Shown here one piece after another: positions 1 to 8,160 of a stretch of 11,353 nt of DNA. Made by a program: the position numbers and the translations under genes. The stretch comes from an uncultured Prevotella sp. (GTDB lineage Bacteria; Bacteroidota; Bacteroidia; Bacteroidales; Bacteroidaceae). Below the pieces are notes generated by a model that was given only the letters and a program-made list of their open reading frames with translations, made no database searches and was not told the DNA's origin. The stretch covers positions 1 through 11,353 of the forward strand of contig CAKPRX010000071.1 of NCBI GenBank assembly GCA_934183135.1, given 5' to 3'. Position 1 is the stretch's first letter; every line of letters begins with the position of its first letter.

Positions 1-3
1 TAG

Positions 4-1533
<1,530 letters not shown>

Positions 1534-1558
1534 GACGTGATATATAATAGGTATCTAT

Positions 1559-1801
1559 ATGCTGACACTAAAAGTTATTTCTCCTGAGAAGATAGTCTTC
1601 ACCGGCGAGGTGGAGAGCGTTACGGTGCCCGGTACCCTCGGCGAGTTCGAGGTGCTGGACGGCCACGCGCCCCTGATATCCTCGCTCGAGAAGGGCATGG
1701 TGGCCTATAAGCCCGTTCAGGGCGAACGGGCCCGGCTGGCCATCCGTGGGGGCTTTGTCGAGGTTCAGAAGAATCAAATCAGTTTGTGTGTAGAATTATA
1801 A
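1559..1801 (+). CDS. atpC: F1Fo ATP synthase subunit epsilon, short form
   Basis: Central-stalk subunit that contacts gamma and the c-ring. At 80 aa it covers only the N-terminal beta-sandwich. It opens with LTLKVISPEKIVFTGEVESV and has the family motif GEFEVLDGHAPLISSL near residues 28-43 and a final IRGGFVEVQKNQISLCVEL. The C-terminal two-helix domain found in the roughly 138-aa E. coli protein, which inhibits ATP hydrolysis in many bacteria, is absent. The ORF ends with an intact TAA and no helical remnant follows in any frame, so this looks like the natural short form seen in Bacteroidota, not a truncation. It starts 25 nt after atpD behind an A/T-rich leader (ATATATAATAGG) with no clear Shine-Dalgarno sequence. 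Confidence 0.95.
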   Translation: MLTLKVISPEKIVFTGEVESVTVPGTLGEFEVLDGHAPLISSLEKGMVAYKPVQGERARLAIRGGFVEVQKNQISLCVEL

Positions 1802-1818
1802 ACTCTCGAATGACAAGT

Positions 1819-2238
1819 ATGGATAATCGCCCGGACTACATCGAGAAGCGGTATTGGAAATATCTGCGGCAGGGGGTAAGCCTCTGTGCCGCGCTGTTCT
1901 TCCTGCTGCTGTTAGTGGCTTCGCAATACCCATCGCTGGTGCTTCCACTGACCGTCAGCGCGGTCTATGCGCTGGTGGTCGAGGTGGCCGATGCCATAGC
2001 CTGGAAGAAGGTAGCAGCCGGGTCGCCCGACAGCATGCCCACTTTCTTTATGGCGGTATCTGGTCTCCGGTTCATGGTGGCCCTGGTGGTGATGTTTGTC
2101 TACTTCCTGCTGGCCGGAAAGACCGGCAAGGCCGACATGGGCACCTTTATCCTGACATTTGCCCTTTTTTATGTGGCAGTGCTCCTCCATCATACCCTGT
2201 TCTTTGCCCGCAGGCGCAAGAAGGGCACGAGGGAGTAA
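1819..2238 (+). CDS. Four-helix membrane protein in AtpI-like position
   Basis: Small inner-membrane protein of 139 aa, set between atpC and atpB. Four hydrophobic segments are visible at about residues 19-34, 39-61, 76-99 and 109-129, with a charged N-terminus and a basic C-terminal tail (ARRRKKGTRE). Charged residues E55 and D58 lie in helix 2 and R84 in helix 3. Its size, topology and operon place resemble AtpI, a four-helix protein linked to c-ring assembly or ion supply in other bacteria, but I see no sequence motif that proves homology, so no symbol is given. The start is chosen at 1819 (MDNRPDY); an ATG three codons upstream at 1810 is equally possible. A GTG at 1786 would overlap atpC by 16 nt and is less likely. 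Confidence 0.88.
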   Translation: MDNRPDYIEKRYWKYLRQGVSLCAALFFLLLLVASQYPSLVLPLTVSAVYALVVEVADAIAWKKVAAGSPDSMPTFFMAVSGLRFMVALVVMFVYFLLAGKTGKADMGTFILTFALFYVAVLLHHTLFFARRRKKGTRE

Positions 2239-2249
2239 GTCCGTGTTAC

Positions 2250-2263
2250 ATTATATATATAAT
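2250..2263 (+). promoter_or_regulatory. A/T-only palindromic leader of atpB
   Basis: The 14 bases ATTATATATATAAT are a perfect palindrome that abuts the atpB ATG at 2264. No Shine-Dalgarno sequence is present. This fits the A/U-rich, weakly structured initiation regions typical of Bacteroidota. It supports 2264 as the atpB start over in-frame upstream codons that overlap the preceding gene. A regulatory role is inference. Confidence 0.45.
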
Positions 2264-3307
2264 ATGAAACAGATTAAAACATTCATACTGCTCTTGATGC
2301 TGACGCTGATGCCTTGGCACGCCATGGCGGCCAACGGCGGCAAGCAGGAGACACTGGATATTCCGGAGATAGTACTGGAACACCTGGCCGATTCTTACGA
2401 GTGGCACATTGCCACGTATCAGGGCAAGAGCCTGAGTATCCCCCTGCCGGTCATCATCCGTAGCGGCGCTACGGGCGAGTGGCATCTCTGTACCGCGAGT
2501 ACACTGCCCCAGGGCTTCTACTTTGACGCGGCGCACCACGGGAAAATCTATGAGAAAATGCCCGACGGCACCAGTGAGCGCCCCGTAGACCTGAGCATTA
2601 CCAAGGATGTGCTGCAGATATGGATAGCCGTAGCTGTGATGCTGGTGGTATTCGGGTGCTGTGCCCGGTGGTACCGCAGACACGACGAGCTGGCCGAGGC
2701 CCCAAAGGGATTTGTGGGGGCCATGGAGCTGATAGTCATGACCATCCACGACGATGTCGTGAAGTCGTCAATAGGCGAGGCCCAGTACCGGCGGTTTGCT
2801 CCGTACCTGCTTACGGTGTTCTTCTTTATCCTTACGTGTAACCTGGTGGGCCTGGTACCATTCTTCCCCGGTGGAGCTAATGTTACGGGCAACATCAACA
2901 TAACACTCTTCCTGGCCGTGTGTACCATGATAGCCATCAACCTGTTCGGCAACAAGGAATACTGGAAGGATATATTCTGGCCCGAGGTCCCTATGTTTCT
3001 CAAGGTTATCCCCCTGATGCCCGTCATTGAGCTGTTTGGCGTATTCACCAAGCCCTTTGCGTTGATGATACGTCTCTTCGCCAACATGATGGCTGGCCAC
3101 GCGGTAATCCTCAGCTTTACCTGCGTGATATTCCTCGGCTGGTCGCTGGGCGTAGGCTTTGGCATCGGGCTCAACTTGTTCAGCGCGGTCATGCTGCTCT
3201 TTATGAACTGCCTGGAACTCCTGGTGGCCTTCGTACAGGCCTATGTCTTCACCCTGCTGAGCGCCGTGTTCATCGGCCTGGCTCACAAGGAGCCCGAGGC
3301 TGAGTAG
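2264..3307 (+). CDS. atpB: F1Fo ATP synthase subunit a, with signal peptide
   Basis: Proton-channel subunit of Fo, an integral inner-membrane protein of 347 aa (E. coli about 271). A predicted signal peptide covers residues 1-22, with a hydrophobic core (TFILLLMLTLMP) and an AMA cleavage motif. A periplasmic stretch of roughly 90 residues follows, then about six membrane segments from near residue 120 on. The essential arginine is R270 in MIRLFANMMAGH. The residue aligned with E. coli E219 is H279, and the one aligned with H245 is E318, seven residues before the conserved Q325 (LELLVAFVQAYVF). The Glu/His pair is therefore swapped in place, as in mitochondrial subunit a. The start at 2264 is chosen because it gives an intact signal peptide and a free leader; upstream in-frame codons overlap the previous gene. 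Confidence 0.95.
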   Translation: MKQIKTFILLLMLTLMPWHAMAANGGKQETLDIPEIVLEHLADSYEWHIATYQGKSLSIPLPVIIRSGATGEWHLCTASTLPQGFYFDAAHHGKIYEKMPDGTSERPVDLSITKDVLQIWIAVAVMLVVFGCCARWYRRHDELAEAPKGFVGAMELIVMTIHDDVVKSSIGEAQYRRFAPYLLTVFFFILTCNLVGLVPFFPGGANVTGNINITLFLAVCTMIAINLFGNKEYWKDIFWPEVPMFLKVIPLMPVIELFGVFTKPFALMIRLFANMMAGHAVILSFTCVIFLGWSLGVGFGIGLNLFSAVMLLFMNCLELLVAFVQAYVFTLLSAVFIGLAHKEPEAE

Positions 3308-3617
<310 letters not shown>

Positions 3618-3638
3618 TCAAAGAAAGGAATACGAATA

Positions 3639-4154
3639 ATGAATTTGCCATCAATACTGACACCCGATTTAGGGCTTCTTTTCTGGATGGCGCTGGCGTT
3701 TCTGGTGGTGCTTGGATTCTTGGCCAAATATGCGCTGCCGGCGATAGTCGGTTCGGTTGAAAACCGTAAGCGGTATATTGACGACAGTCTGCGTAAGGCC
3801 CATGAAGCCTCCGAGCGCCTGGAGAACGTCAGGCAGGAAGGAGACGCTATCCTACAAGAGGCTCGCGAGAAGCAGGCCCACATTCTTCAGGAAGCCGGCT
3901 CTGCCCGCGATGCCATTGTAGAGAAAGCGCAGGGACAGGCACGCGACGAGGGGGCACGGCTGCTCTCCGAGGCGCGCCAGCAGATAGACAGCGAGCGCCA
4001 GAACGCCATGCGCCAGGTACGCTCGCAGGTCGCTGAGCTCTCTGTGCAGATAGCCGAGAAGCTACTACGTGAGAAACTGTCTGACAATGACCAGCAGATG
4101 GCATTGATAGACAGAATACTGGATGATATTCCACAACATAAAGAAAACAACTGA
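3639..4154 (+). CDS. atpF: F1Fo ATP synthase subunit b
   Basis: Peripheral-stalk subunit that holds F1 against Fo; 171 aa. A single membrane helix spans about residues 11-30 (LGLLFWMALAFLVVLGFLAK). A long charged coiled-coil stretch rich in Glu, Arg, Gln and Ala follows from about residue 40 to 150, ending in the delta-binding region (AELSVQIAEKLLREKLSD). The gene starts 21 nt after atpE. An AAAGGAA tract at 3624-3630, eight bases before the ATG, is one of the few Shine-Dalgarno-like sites in the window. It lies 6 nt upstream of atpH, so the two are probably translationally coupled. Only one b-type gene is present, so the stalk is presumably a b homodimer. Confidence 0.96.
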   Translation: MNLPSILTPDLGLLFWMALAFLVVLGFLAKYALPAIVGSVENRKRYIDDSLRKAHEASERLENVRQEGDAILQEAREKQAHILQEAGSARDAIVEKAQGQARDEGARLLSEARQQIDSERQNAMRQVRSQVAELSVQIAEKLLREKLSDNDQQMALIDRILDDIPQHKENN

Positions 4155-4160
4155 TAGGCT

Positions 4161-4694
4161 ATGGATTTAGGAGTGATATCTGTGAGATATGCCCGCGCTC
4201 TTCTGAAGAGCGCCTCCGAGCTGAATAACGAGGACGCCGTGTGCCGCGACATGCTCTGTCTGGGCCGTTGCTACCTGGAGGTTCCCCAGCTTCGCTCGGC
4301 TATCGCCAACCCGATGCTTCAGGCCGATAAGAAGGAAGCCCTGCTGGTCACGGCGACAGGCTCTGAGCCTGCCGAACTGACCCGCCGGTTCCTGGCACTG
4401 GTCCTGAAAGAGGGGCGAGAGAACGCTCTGCAGTTTATGGCCGCCTCGTATGTTACACTTTATAGGAAACAGAAGAATATCACCTGTGGCAGACTGATTA
4501 CTGCTACTGCCGTGACTCCCGCGATAGAGGAGAAGATGCGGCAGATGGTAGAAAGCAAAACTCGTGGAACTGTGGAATTTAATACAGAGGTCGACCCAGA
4601 CATCATTGGCGGGTTTATCCTCGAGTACGATACCTATCGTATGGATGCCAGCGTCAAGAGCGGGCTCCGGAAAATTCTTGCAGAATTAAAGTAA
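4161..4694 (+). CDS. atpH: F1Fo ATP synthase subunit delta
   Basis: Delta (OSCP-type) subunit that caps F1 and joins it to the b stalk; cytoplasmic, 177 aa, the usual family length. The N-terminal helical domain has the conserved SVRYARALLKSA (residues 7-18) and PMLQADKKEALL. The C-terminal domain has the typical VDPDIIGGFILEYD followed by DASVKSGLRKIL at about residues 144-173. It starts 6 nt after atpF and is followed by a 69-nt gap that carries a hairpin before atpA. No anomalies in length or motifs. Confidence 0.95.
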   Translation: MDLGVISVRYARALLKSASELNNEDAVCRDMLCLGRCYLEVPQLRSAIANPMLQADKKEALLVTATGSEPAELTRRFLALVLKEGRENALQFMAASYVTLYRKQKNITCGRLITATAVTPAIEEKMRQMVESKTRGTVEFNTEVDPDIIGGFILEYDTYRMDASVKSGLRKILAELK

Positions 4695-4708
4695 CTAAAG
4701 AACGAACG

Positions 4709-4746
4709 GGCCACCTGTTGCACCGTCACGGTGATGGCAGATGGCC
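4709..4746 (+). promoter_or_regulatory. Imperfect hairpin in the atpH-atpA spacer
   Basis: A 38-nt inverted repeat: GGCCA (4709-4713) pairs with TGGCC (4742-4746), CTG (4715-4717) with CAG (4738-4740), and CACCGT (4721-4726) with ACGGTG (4728-4733), around a 1-nt centre and internal mismatches. No T-run follows, so it is not an intrinsic terminator. It sits 17 nt before the chosen atpA start and covers the alternative GTG and ATG codons at 4731 and 4734. It may act in mRNA processing or stability; that is inferred. Confidence 0.5.
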
Positions 4747-4763
4747 AATTAAACACAATTAAT

Positions 4764-6350
4764 ATGTCAGATAAAATAAAACCAAGTGAGGTATCCGAGG
4801 TTCTTCTCCGACAGCTTAACCAGGTTGTCAGCAGCGAGCAGTTCGATGAGGTTGGTACTGTGCTGACGGTAGGCGACGGCGTGGCCCGCATCTATGGGCT
4901 GAACAACGCCGAGGCCAACGAGCTGCTCGAATTTGAGAACGGAACCATGGCTATCGTCATGAACTTGGAGGAAGACAACGTAGGATGTGTGCTTCTGGGC
5001 CCCACTGCTGGCATTAAGGAGGGACAGACCGTTAGGCGCACACACCGCATTGCCTCTATCCGTGTCAATGACAACTTCCTGGGCCGCGTGGTCAACCCCC
5101 TGGGTCAGCCCATTGACGGCCTGGGAGAGATAGACCTCACGGACTCGTTCGAGATGCCTCTGGACCGCAAGGCGCCTGGAGTTATCTACCGCCAGCCCGT
5201 CAAGGAGCCGCTGCAGACCGGTCTGAAGGCTGTCGACTCCATGATACCTATCGGCCGTGGACAGCGCGAGCTTATCATCGGCGACCGCCAGACGGGTAAA
5301 ACCGCCATCGCCGTCGACACCATTATCAACCAGCGCAGTTTCTACGAGGCCGGCCATCCTGTCTACTGTATCTATGTGGCCATTGGCCAGAAAGCCTCTA
5401 CTGTGGCTGCCCTGGTGCAGAACCTGAAGGAACACGGCGCCCTCCCTTACACCATTGTGGTGAGCGCCACTGCTGCCGACCCTGCTGCCATGCAGTACTA
5501 CGCCCCGTTTGCGGGCGCCGCCATCGGCGAGTACTTCCGCGACCGCGGCTACTCGGCCCTTGTGGTTTACGACGACCTCTCCAAGCAGGCTGTCGCTTAC
5601 CGCGAGGTGTCGCTTATCCTCCGCCGTCCTTCTGGCCGTGAGGCTTATCCTGGCGATGTGTTCTACCTGCACTCCCGCCTGCTCGAGCGTGCCGCCCGCA
5701 TCAACAACCAGCAGGAAGTAGCCGAGCAGATGAACGACCTGCCAGCATGTATGAAGGGCCATGTAAGGGGCGGTGGCTCGCTCACGGCTCTTCCTATCAT
5801 CGAGACGCAGGCTGGCGACGTGTCGGCCTACATCCCCACCAATGTAATCTCTATCACTGACGGTCAGATATATCTCGAGACCGACCTGTTTAACCAGGGC
5901 TTCCGTCCCGCCATCAACGTGGGCATCTCCGTGTCGCGTGTGGGTGGTTCGGCACAGGTCAAGAGTATGAAGAAGGTAGCCGGTACGCTCAAGACAGATA
6001 TGGCCCAGTACCGCGAGCTGGAGGCTTTCTCCAAGTTCTCAAGCGATATGGACCCCGTGACGGCCATGACCATCGACCGAGGCCGCAAGAACAATCAGCT
6101 GCTTATCCAGCCGCAGTATTCGCCTATGCCTGTAGGCGAGCAGATAGCCATTCTCTACTGCGGAGTCCATGGCCTGCTGCGCGATGTCCCCGTTGACCGC
6201 GTCCGCCAGTGCCAGGACCAGTTCCTTGACCAGATGCGCTCACAGCATCAGGATGTGATAGACACCCTGGCATCAGGCAAAATAGACGATATGATAACCA
6301 AGACCATCGAGGAAGTAATGTCGGGCGTAGCCGCCCTGTTTAAAGCATAA
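4764..6350 (+). CDS. atpA: F1Fo ATP synthase subunit alpha
   Basis: Non-catalytic nucleotide-binding subunit of F1; three copies alternate with beta. The product is 528 aa (E. coli 513) from the chosen start. Walker A is GDRQTGKT at residues 173-180. The arginine finger that reaches the beta catalytic site is R392 in [11 protein letters not shown]. The N-terminal helix that binds delta is present ([13 protein letters not shown]), as are the family blocks [14 protein letters not shown] and [21 protein letters not shown] (first 20 shown by family name only: residues near 285-300). The start at 4764 (MSDKIKPSE) follows an A/T-rich leader (AATTAAACACAATTAAT). In-frame GTG and ATG at 4731 and 4734 would put the hairpin inside the coding region and add residues not expected in the family. 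It lies 6 nt upstream of atpG. Confidence 0.97.
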   Translation: MSDKIKPSEVSEVLLRQLNQVVSSEQFDEVGTVLTVGDGVARIYGLNNAEANELLEFENGTMAIVMNLEEDNVGCVLLGPTAGIKEGQTVRRTHRIASIRVNDNFLGRVVNPLGQPIDGLGEIDLTDSFEMPLDRKAPGVIYRQPVKEPLQTGLKAVDSMIPIGRGQRELIIGDRQTGKTAIAVDTIINQRSFYEAGHPVYCIYVAIGQKASTVAALVQNLKEHGALPYTIVVSATAADPAAMQYYAPFAGAAIGEYFRDRGYSALVVYDDLSKQAVAYREVSLILRRPSGREAYPGDVFYLHSRLLERAARINNQQEVAEQMNDLPACMKGHVRGGGSLTALPIIETQAGDVSAYIPTNVISITDGQIYLETDLFNQGFRPAINVGISVSRVGGSAQVKSMKKVAGTLKTDMAQYRELEAFSKFSSDMDPVTAMTIDRGRKNNQLLIQPQYSPMPVGEQIAILYCGVHGLLRDVPVDRVRQCQDQFLDQMRSQHQDVIDTLASGKIDDMITKTIEEVMSGVAALFKA

Positions 6351-6356
6351 GCGCGT

Positions 6357-7328
6357 ATGGCTTCACTGAAAGAAATAAAGACCCGCATAGCCAGTGTCAA
6401 CAGCACCCGCAAGATAACGAGTGCCATGAAGATGGTAGCGTCGTCCAAACTTCATCACGCTCAGGTCGCCATACAGAATATGCTGCCTTACGAGAACCTG
6501 CTGGAGCACATCCTGAAGTCATTCCTGGCTTCCACCCCCGATGTTACCAGTATTCTGGAGCAGGGGCATGCCGAGGTGAAGCGGGTGGCCCTGGTGGTCT
6601 ATTCCAGCAACAGCTCGCTGTGTGGCGGGTTCAATGCCAATGTGCTCAAGATGATGGAGCATGTCGTGGCCGAGTATGCGGCCCAGGGCATTACCGACGT
6701 CGTCATCTACCCCGTTGGCCGCAAGGTGGCCGAACGGGTGCAGAAGAACGGCTGGCAGTCGGCAGGCGATTTCTCTGCCTTGGCCGACAAGCCCAGCGCG
6801 CACGACTGTGCAGTGGTGTCTGAGACCATTACGCGCAAGTATATGGCTCACGAGATAGACAAGGTCGAACTTATCTATCACCACTTCAAGAGTGCCGGTT
6901 CCCAGATACTCACCCGCCGTACCTTCTTGCCCATCGACCTCTCTACCGAGAAGATCGGGGTGATGAACGACCGCGACCTCACCTCTAATGTGGCCACGGC
7001 CAAGGCCCAGGAGTATCTGCGCCAGCGCGATCGCCAGCGCCAGCATGTTGCCAAGGAGGCCAAGCCCCTTAACGACAACTTCCTGGTGGAGCCCAATCTG
7101 GAGTACGTGCTCCGCTCGCTGGTCCCCAAGTTGCTCAACCTGATGGTTTACACCGCCCTGCTTGACAGTATAGCCTCAGAGCATGCTGCCCGCATGGTGG
7201 CCATGCAGACGGCTACCGACAATGCCGACGACCTGCTCCGCACCCTGCACTTGCAGTACAACAAGAGCCGTCAGGCCGCCATTACCAGCGAACTGCTCGA
7301 CATCGTGGGTGGCTCGGTCAACAATTAG
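6357..7328 (+). CDS. atpG: F1Fo ATP synthase subunit gamma
   Basis: Rotating shaft of F1; 323 aa (E. coli 287). The N-terminal helix has the hallmark IKTRIASVNSTRKITSAMKM (residues 7-26). The Rossmann-like middle begins near residue 75, with SSNSSLCGGFN at 83-93, where most homologues read a SD-x-GLCGxxN motif. The C-terminal helix carries SEHAARMVAMQTATDNADDL, then LQYNKSRQAAITSELLDIVG, the strongest family signature. The extra length falls mainly in the region after about residue 195 (DRDLTSNVATAKAQEYLRQR), a lineage insert I would expect in Bacteroidota. It is the last gene of the operon: its TAG is followed within 33 nt by a strong terminator. Confidence 0.97.
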   Translation: MASLKEIKTRIASVNSTRKITSAMKMVASSKLHHAQVAIQNMLPYENLLEHILKSFLASTPDVTSILEQGHAEVKRVALVVYSSNSSLCGGFNANVLKMMEHVVAEYAAQGITDVVIYPVGRKVAERVQKNGWQSAGDFSALADKPSAHDCAVVSETITRKYMAHEIDKVELIYHHFKSAGSQILTRRTFLPIDLSTEKIGVMNDRDLTSNVATAKAQEYLRQRDRQRQHVAKEAKPLNDNFLVEPNLEYVLRSLVPKLLNLMVYTALLDSIASEHAARMVAMQTATDNADDLLRTLHLQYNKSRQAAITSELLDIVGGSVNN

Positions 7329-7360
7329 TACGCCGGCCGCCATCGTATTGATAACCCTTA

Positions 7361-7413
7361 ACGCCGAGGCCCGCACTCCATATCAGTGGTGTGTGGGTCT
7401 CGGCGTTTTTTTT
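7361..7413 (+). terminator. Intrinsic terminator of the ATP synthase operon
   Basis: Bases 7361-7376 (ACGCCGAGGCCCGCAC) pair over 16 bp with 7391-7406 (GTGTGGGTCTCGGCGT), with two G-U wobbles. After one mismatch three more pairs (CCA/TGG) close a TATCAG loop. A run of eight T (7406-7413) follows directly. Together with the position 33 nt after the atpG stop, this ends the operon. Confidence 0.95.
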
Positions 7414-7420
7414 AGTGAAA

Positions 7421-7458
7421 GGATAAAAAAACAGAAAAGCGCCCCAGTGTGCTGGCGC
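7421..7458 (-). terminator. Possible minus-strand intrinsic terminator
   Basis: Read on the minus strand, a GC-rich hairpin (7458 back to 7439: GCGCCAG, loop CACA, CTGGGGCGC, with a 2-nt bulge) is followed by TTTTCTGTTTTTTTATCC. That is the form of an intrinsic terminator, but no convincing minus-strand gene ends here. It could insulate the operon end or end an unannotated small RNA. It may also be chance. Confidence 0.35.
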
Positions 7459-7524
7459 CGACTTCCCGTCCGCGGGTGGCATCTGACTGTTCGCCGGCTG
7501 GTATCGTAAAGTTTTTTCTGATAT

Positions 7525-7538
7525 TGCATAAATATACA
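7525..7538 (+). promoter_or_regulatory. ARG-box-like motif, copy 1
   Basis: TGCATAAATATACA has the TGxAT-N4-ATxCA form of ArgR/AhrC boxes (general consensus TGAAT-WWWW-ATTCA). It matches the two copies at 7911-7954 base for base. The family-level likeness is established knowledge; binding here is inferred. Confidence 0.45.
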
Positions 7539-7660
7539 TTTCTGCCGTTTAGGCACTGGGCGGGGGCGTTTGGGCCTTCTGTATTTGGCCTGTACGCTCG
7601 CCGAGGGTGCAGCGGTGGCGAAAACGGCAATTCTCAGACTACCCGAAAACCATCATTTTT

Positions 7661-7704
7661 GTGCTCGCGATGGTCATTAGAATCGTAATGACCATCGCGA
7701 GCAC
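7661..7704. repeat. Perfect 19-bp inverted repeat
   Basis: The left arm GTGCTCGCGATGGTCATTA (7661-7679) and the right arm TAATGACCATCGCGAGCAC (7686-7704) are exact reverse complements around the 6-nt centre GAATCG. No T-run follows on either strand, so it does not look like an intrinsic terminator. A third partial copy, AATGACCATCTCG, lies at 7708-7720, exactly 21 bp after the matching bases 7687-7699 of the right arm. Possible readings are an operator array, a REP-like palindromic repeat, or a structured RNA. Confidence 0.9.
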
Positions 7705-7909
7705 CGCAATGACCATCTCGGCGCCCCTAAAAAACCACCTCGGAAGAGCCGGAAATAGGAGCGAAAAAGGTGCTGAATGCCCCTATTTTGTAAAATGCTG
7801 TTACTTTTGCCGCCCTCGCCGTACCCTAAAATGGCTCCGATGGCCCCAAAAATAGTCCTGGTTCGTTGAAATTTTTAGGAAGTTGCACCCCGTAGAGCGG
7901 CCGTTACGA

Positions 7910-7955
7910 CTGTATATTTATGCAGAACCGCCTCACGTTTTGCATAAATATACAG
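7910..7955. promoter_or_regulatory. Mirrored pair of ARG-box-like motifs
   Basis: CTGTATATTTATGCA (7910-7924) and TGCATAAATATACAG (7941-7955) form a perfect 15-bp inverted repeat separated by 16 bp. Each arm is itself an ARG-box-like site, identical to the copy at 7525. Centres are 30-31 bp apart, about three helical turns, so two bound proteins would face the same side of the DNA. The pair lies about 70 bp upstream of the -7 box at 8026. A role for ArgR is inferred from motif shape only. Confidence 0.5.
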
Positions 7956-7997
7956 CCGTGTGTAAAGGTTTTTCCACGACTCGTTTTTCTTCCGATA

Positions 7998-8033
7998 TTT
8001 TGATGGTTGTATCATATTTTTGCGTTACCTTTG
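7998..8033 (+). promoter_or_regulatory. Likely promoter of the HIRAN-like gene
   Basis: TACCTTTG at 8026-8033 is an exact match to the Bacteroidota -7 consensus TAnnTTTG. A possible -33 element, TTTTG at 7998-8002, is present, but the 23-nt spacer is longer than the usual 19-21. Transcription would start near 8040 and give a 5' leader of about 120 nt, with a small hairpin (ATGGGC-TGCG-GCCCAT, 8070-8085). Confidence 0.55.
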
Positions 8034-8160
8034 TAGCCAGCAGGGGCGCGATGCCCATGAACTTAGGGGATGGGCTGCGGCCCATTGCCCGACGATGCTA
8101 AAACAAGCGCTATCAGACCCAACCCTCATATCCGCTATTACCACTATACCATCCATCACT

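Larger units (their letters stand above)
7414..8160. other. Long intergenic region without a convincing gene
   Basis: These 747 bases separate the operon terminator from the next gene. Short open frames exist on both strands, but none has a plausible leader, composition or recognisable product. What stands out is symmetry: a possible minus-strand terminator (7421-7458), three ARG-box-like motifs (7525-7538, 7911-7924, 7941-7954), a perfect 19-bp inverted repeat (7661-7704) with an extra half-copy (7708-7720), a -7-like box TACTTTTG at 7802-7809 with no good partner, and the promoter and leader of the next gene (about 7998-8160). An unannotated small RNA cannot be excluded. Confidence 0.6.

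Noticed and set aside
4767..5762. 331-codon open frame on the minus strand
   Set aside because: It lies wholly opposite atpA, whose protein motifs are clear. The translation has no recognisable domain, and its length is explained by the codon bias of the sense gene.
7802..7809. TACTTTTG as a promoter -7 box
   Set aside because: It fits TAnnTTTG, but the nearest TTTG is only 11 nt upstream and only a 12-codon frame follows, so it is mentioned in the region note but not called.
7850..7900. GGTTCGTTGAAATT as a tRNA T-arm
   Set aside because: No matching acceptor stem, D-arm or anticodon arm can be laid around it.
7449..8101. Several 60-110 codon frames in the intergenic region, both strands
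   Set aside because: They cross palindromes, ARG-like motifs and the promoter, overlap one another, lack plausible leaders and give Arg/Pro/Cys-rich translations without domains.
7414..8160. CRISPR array or transposon ends
   Set aside because: The repeats are palindromic or motif-like, not regularly spaced direct repeats with unique spacers, and no transposase gene or target-site duplication is visible.
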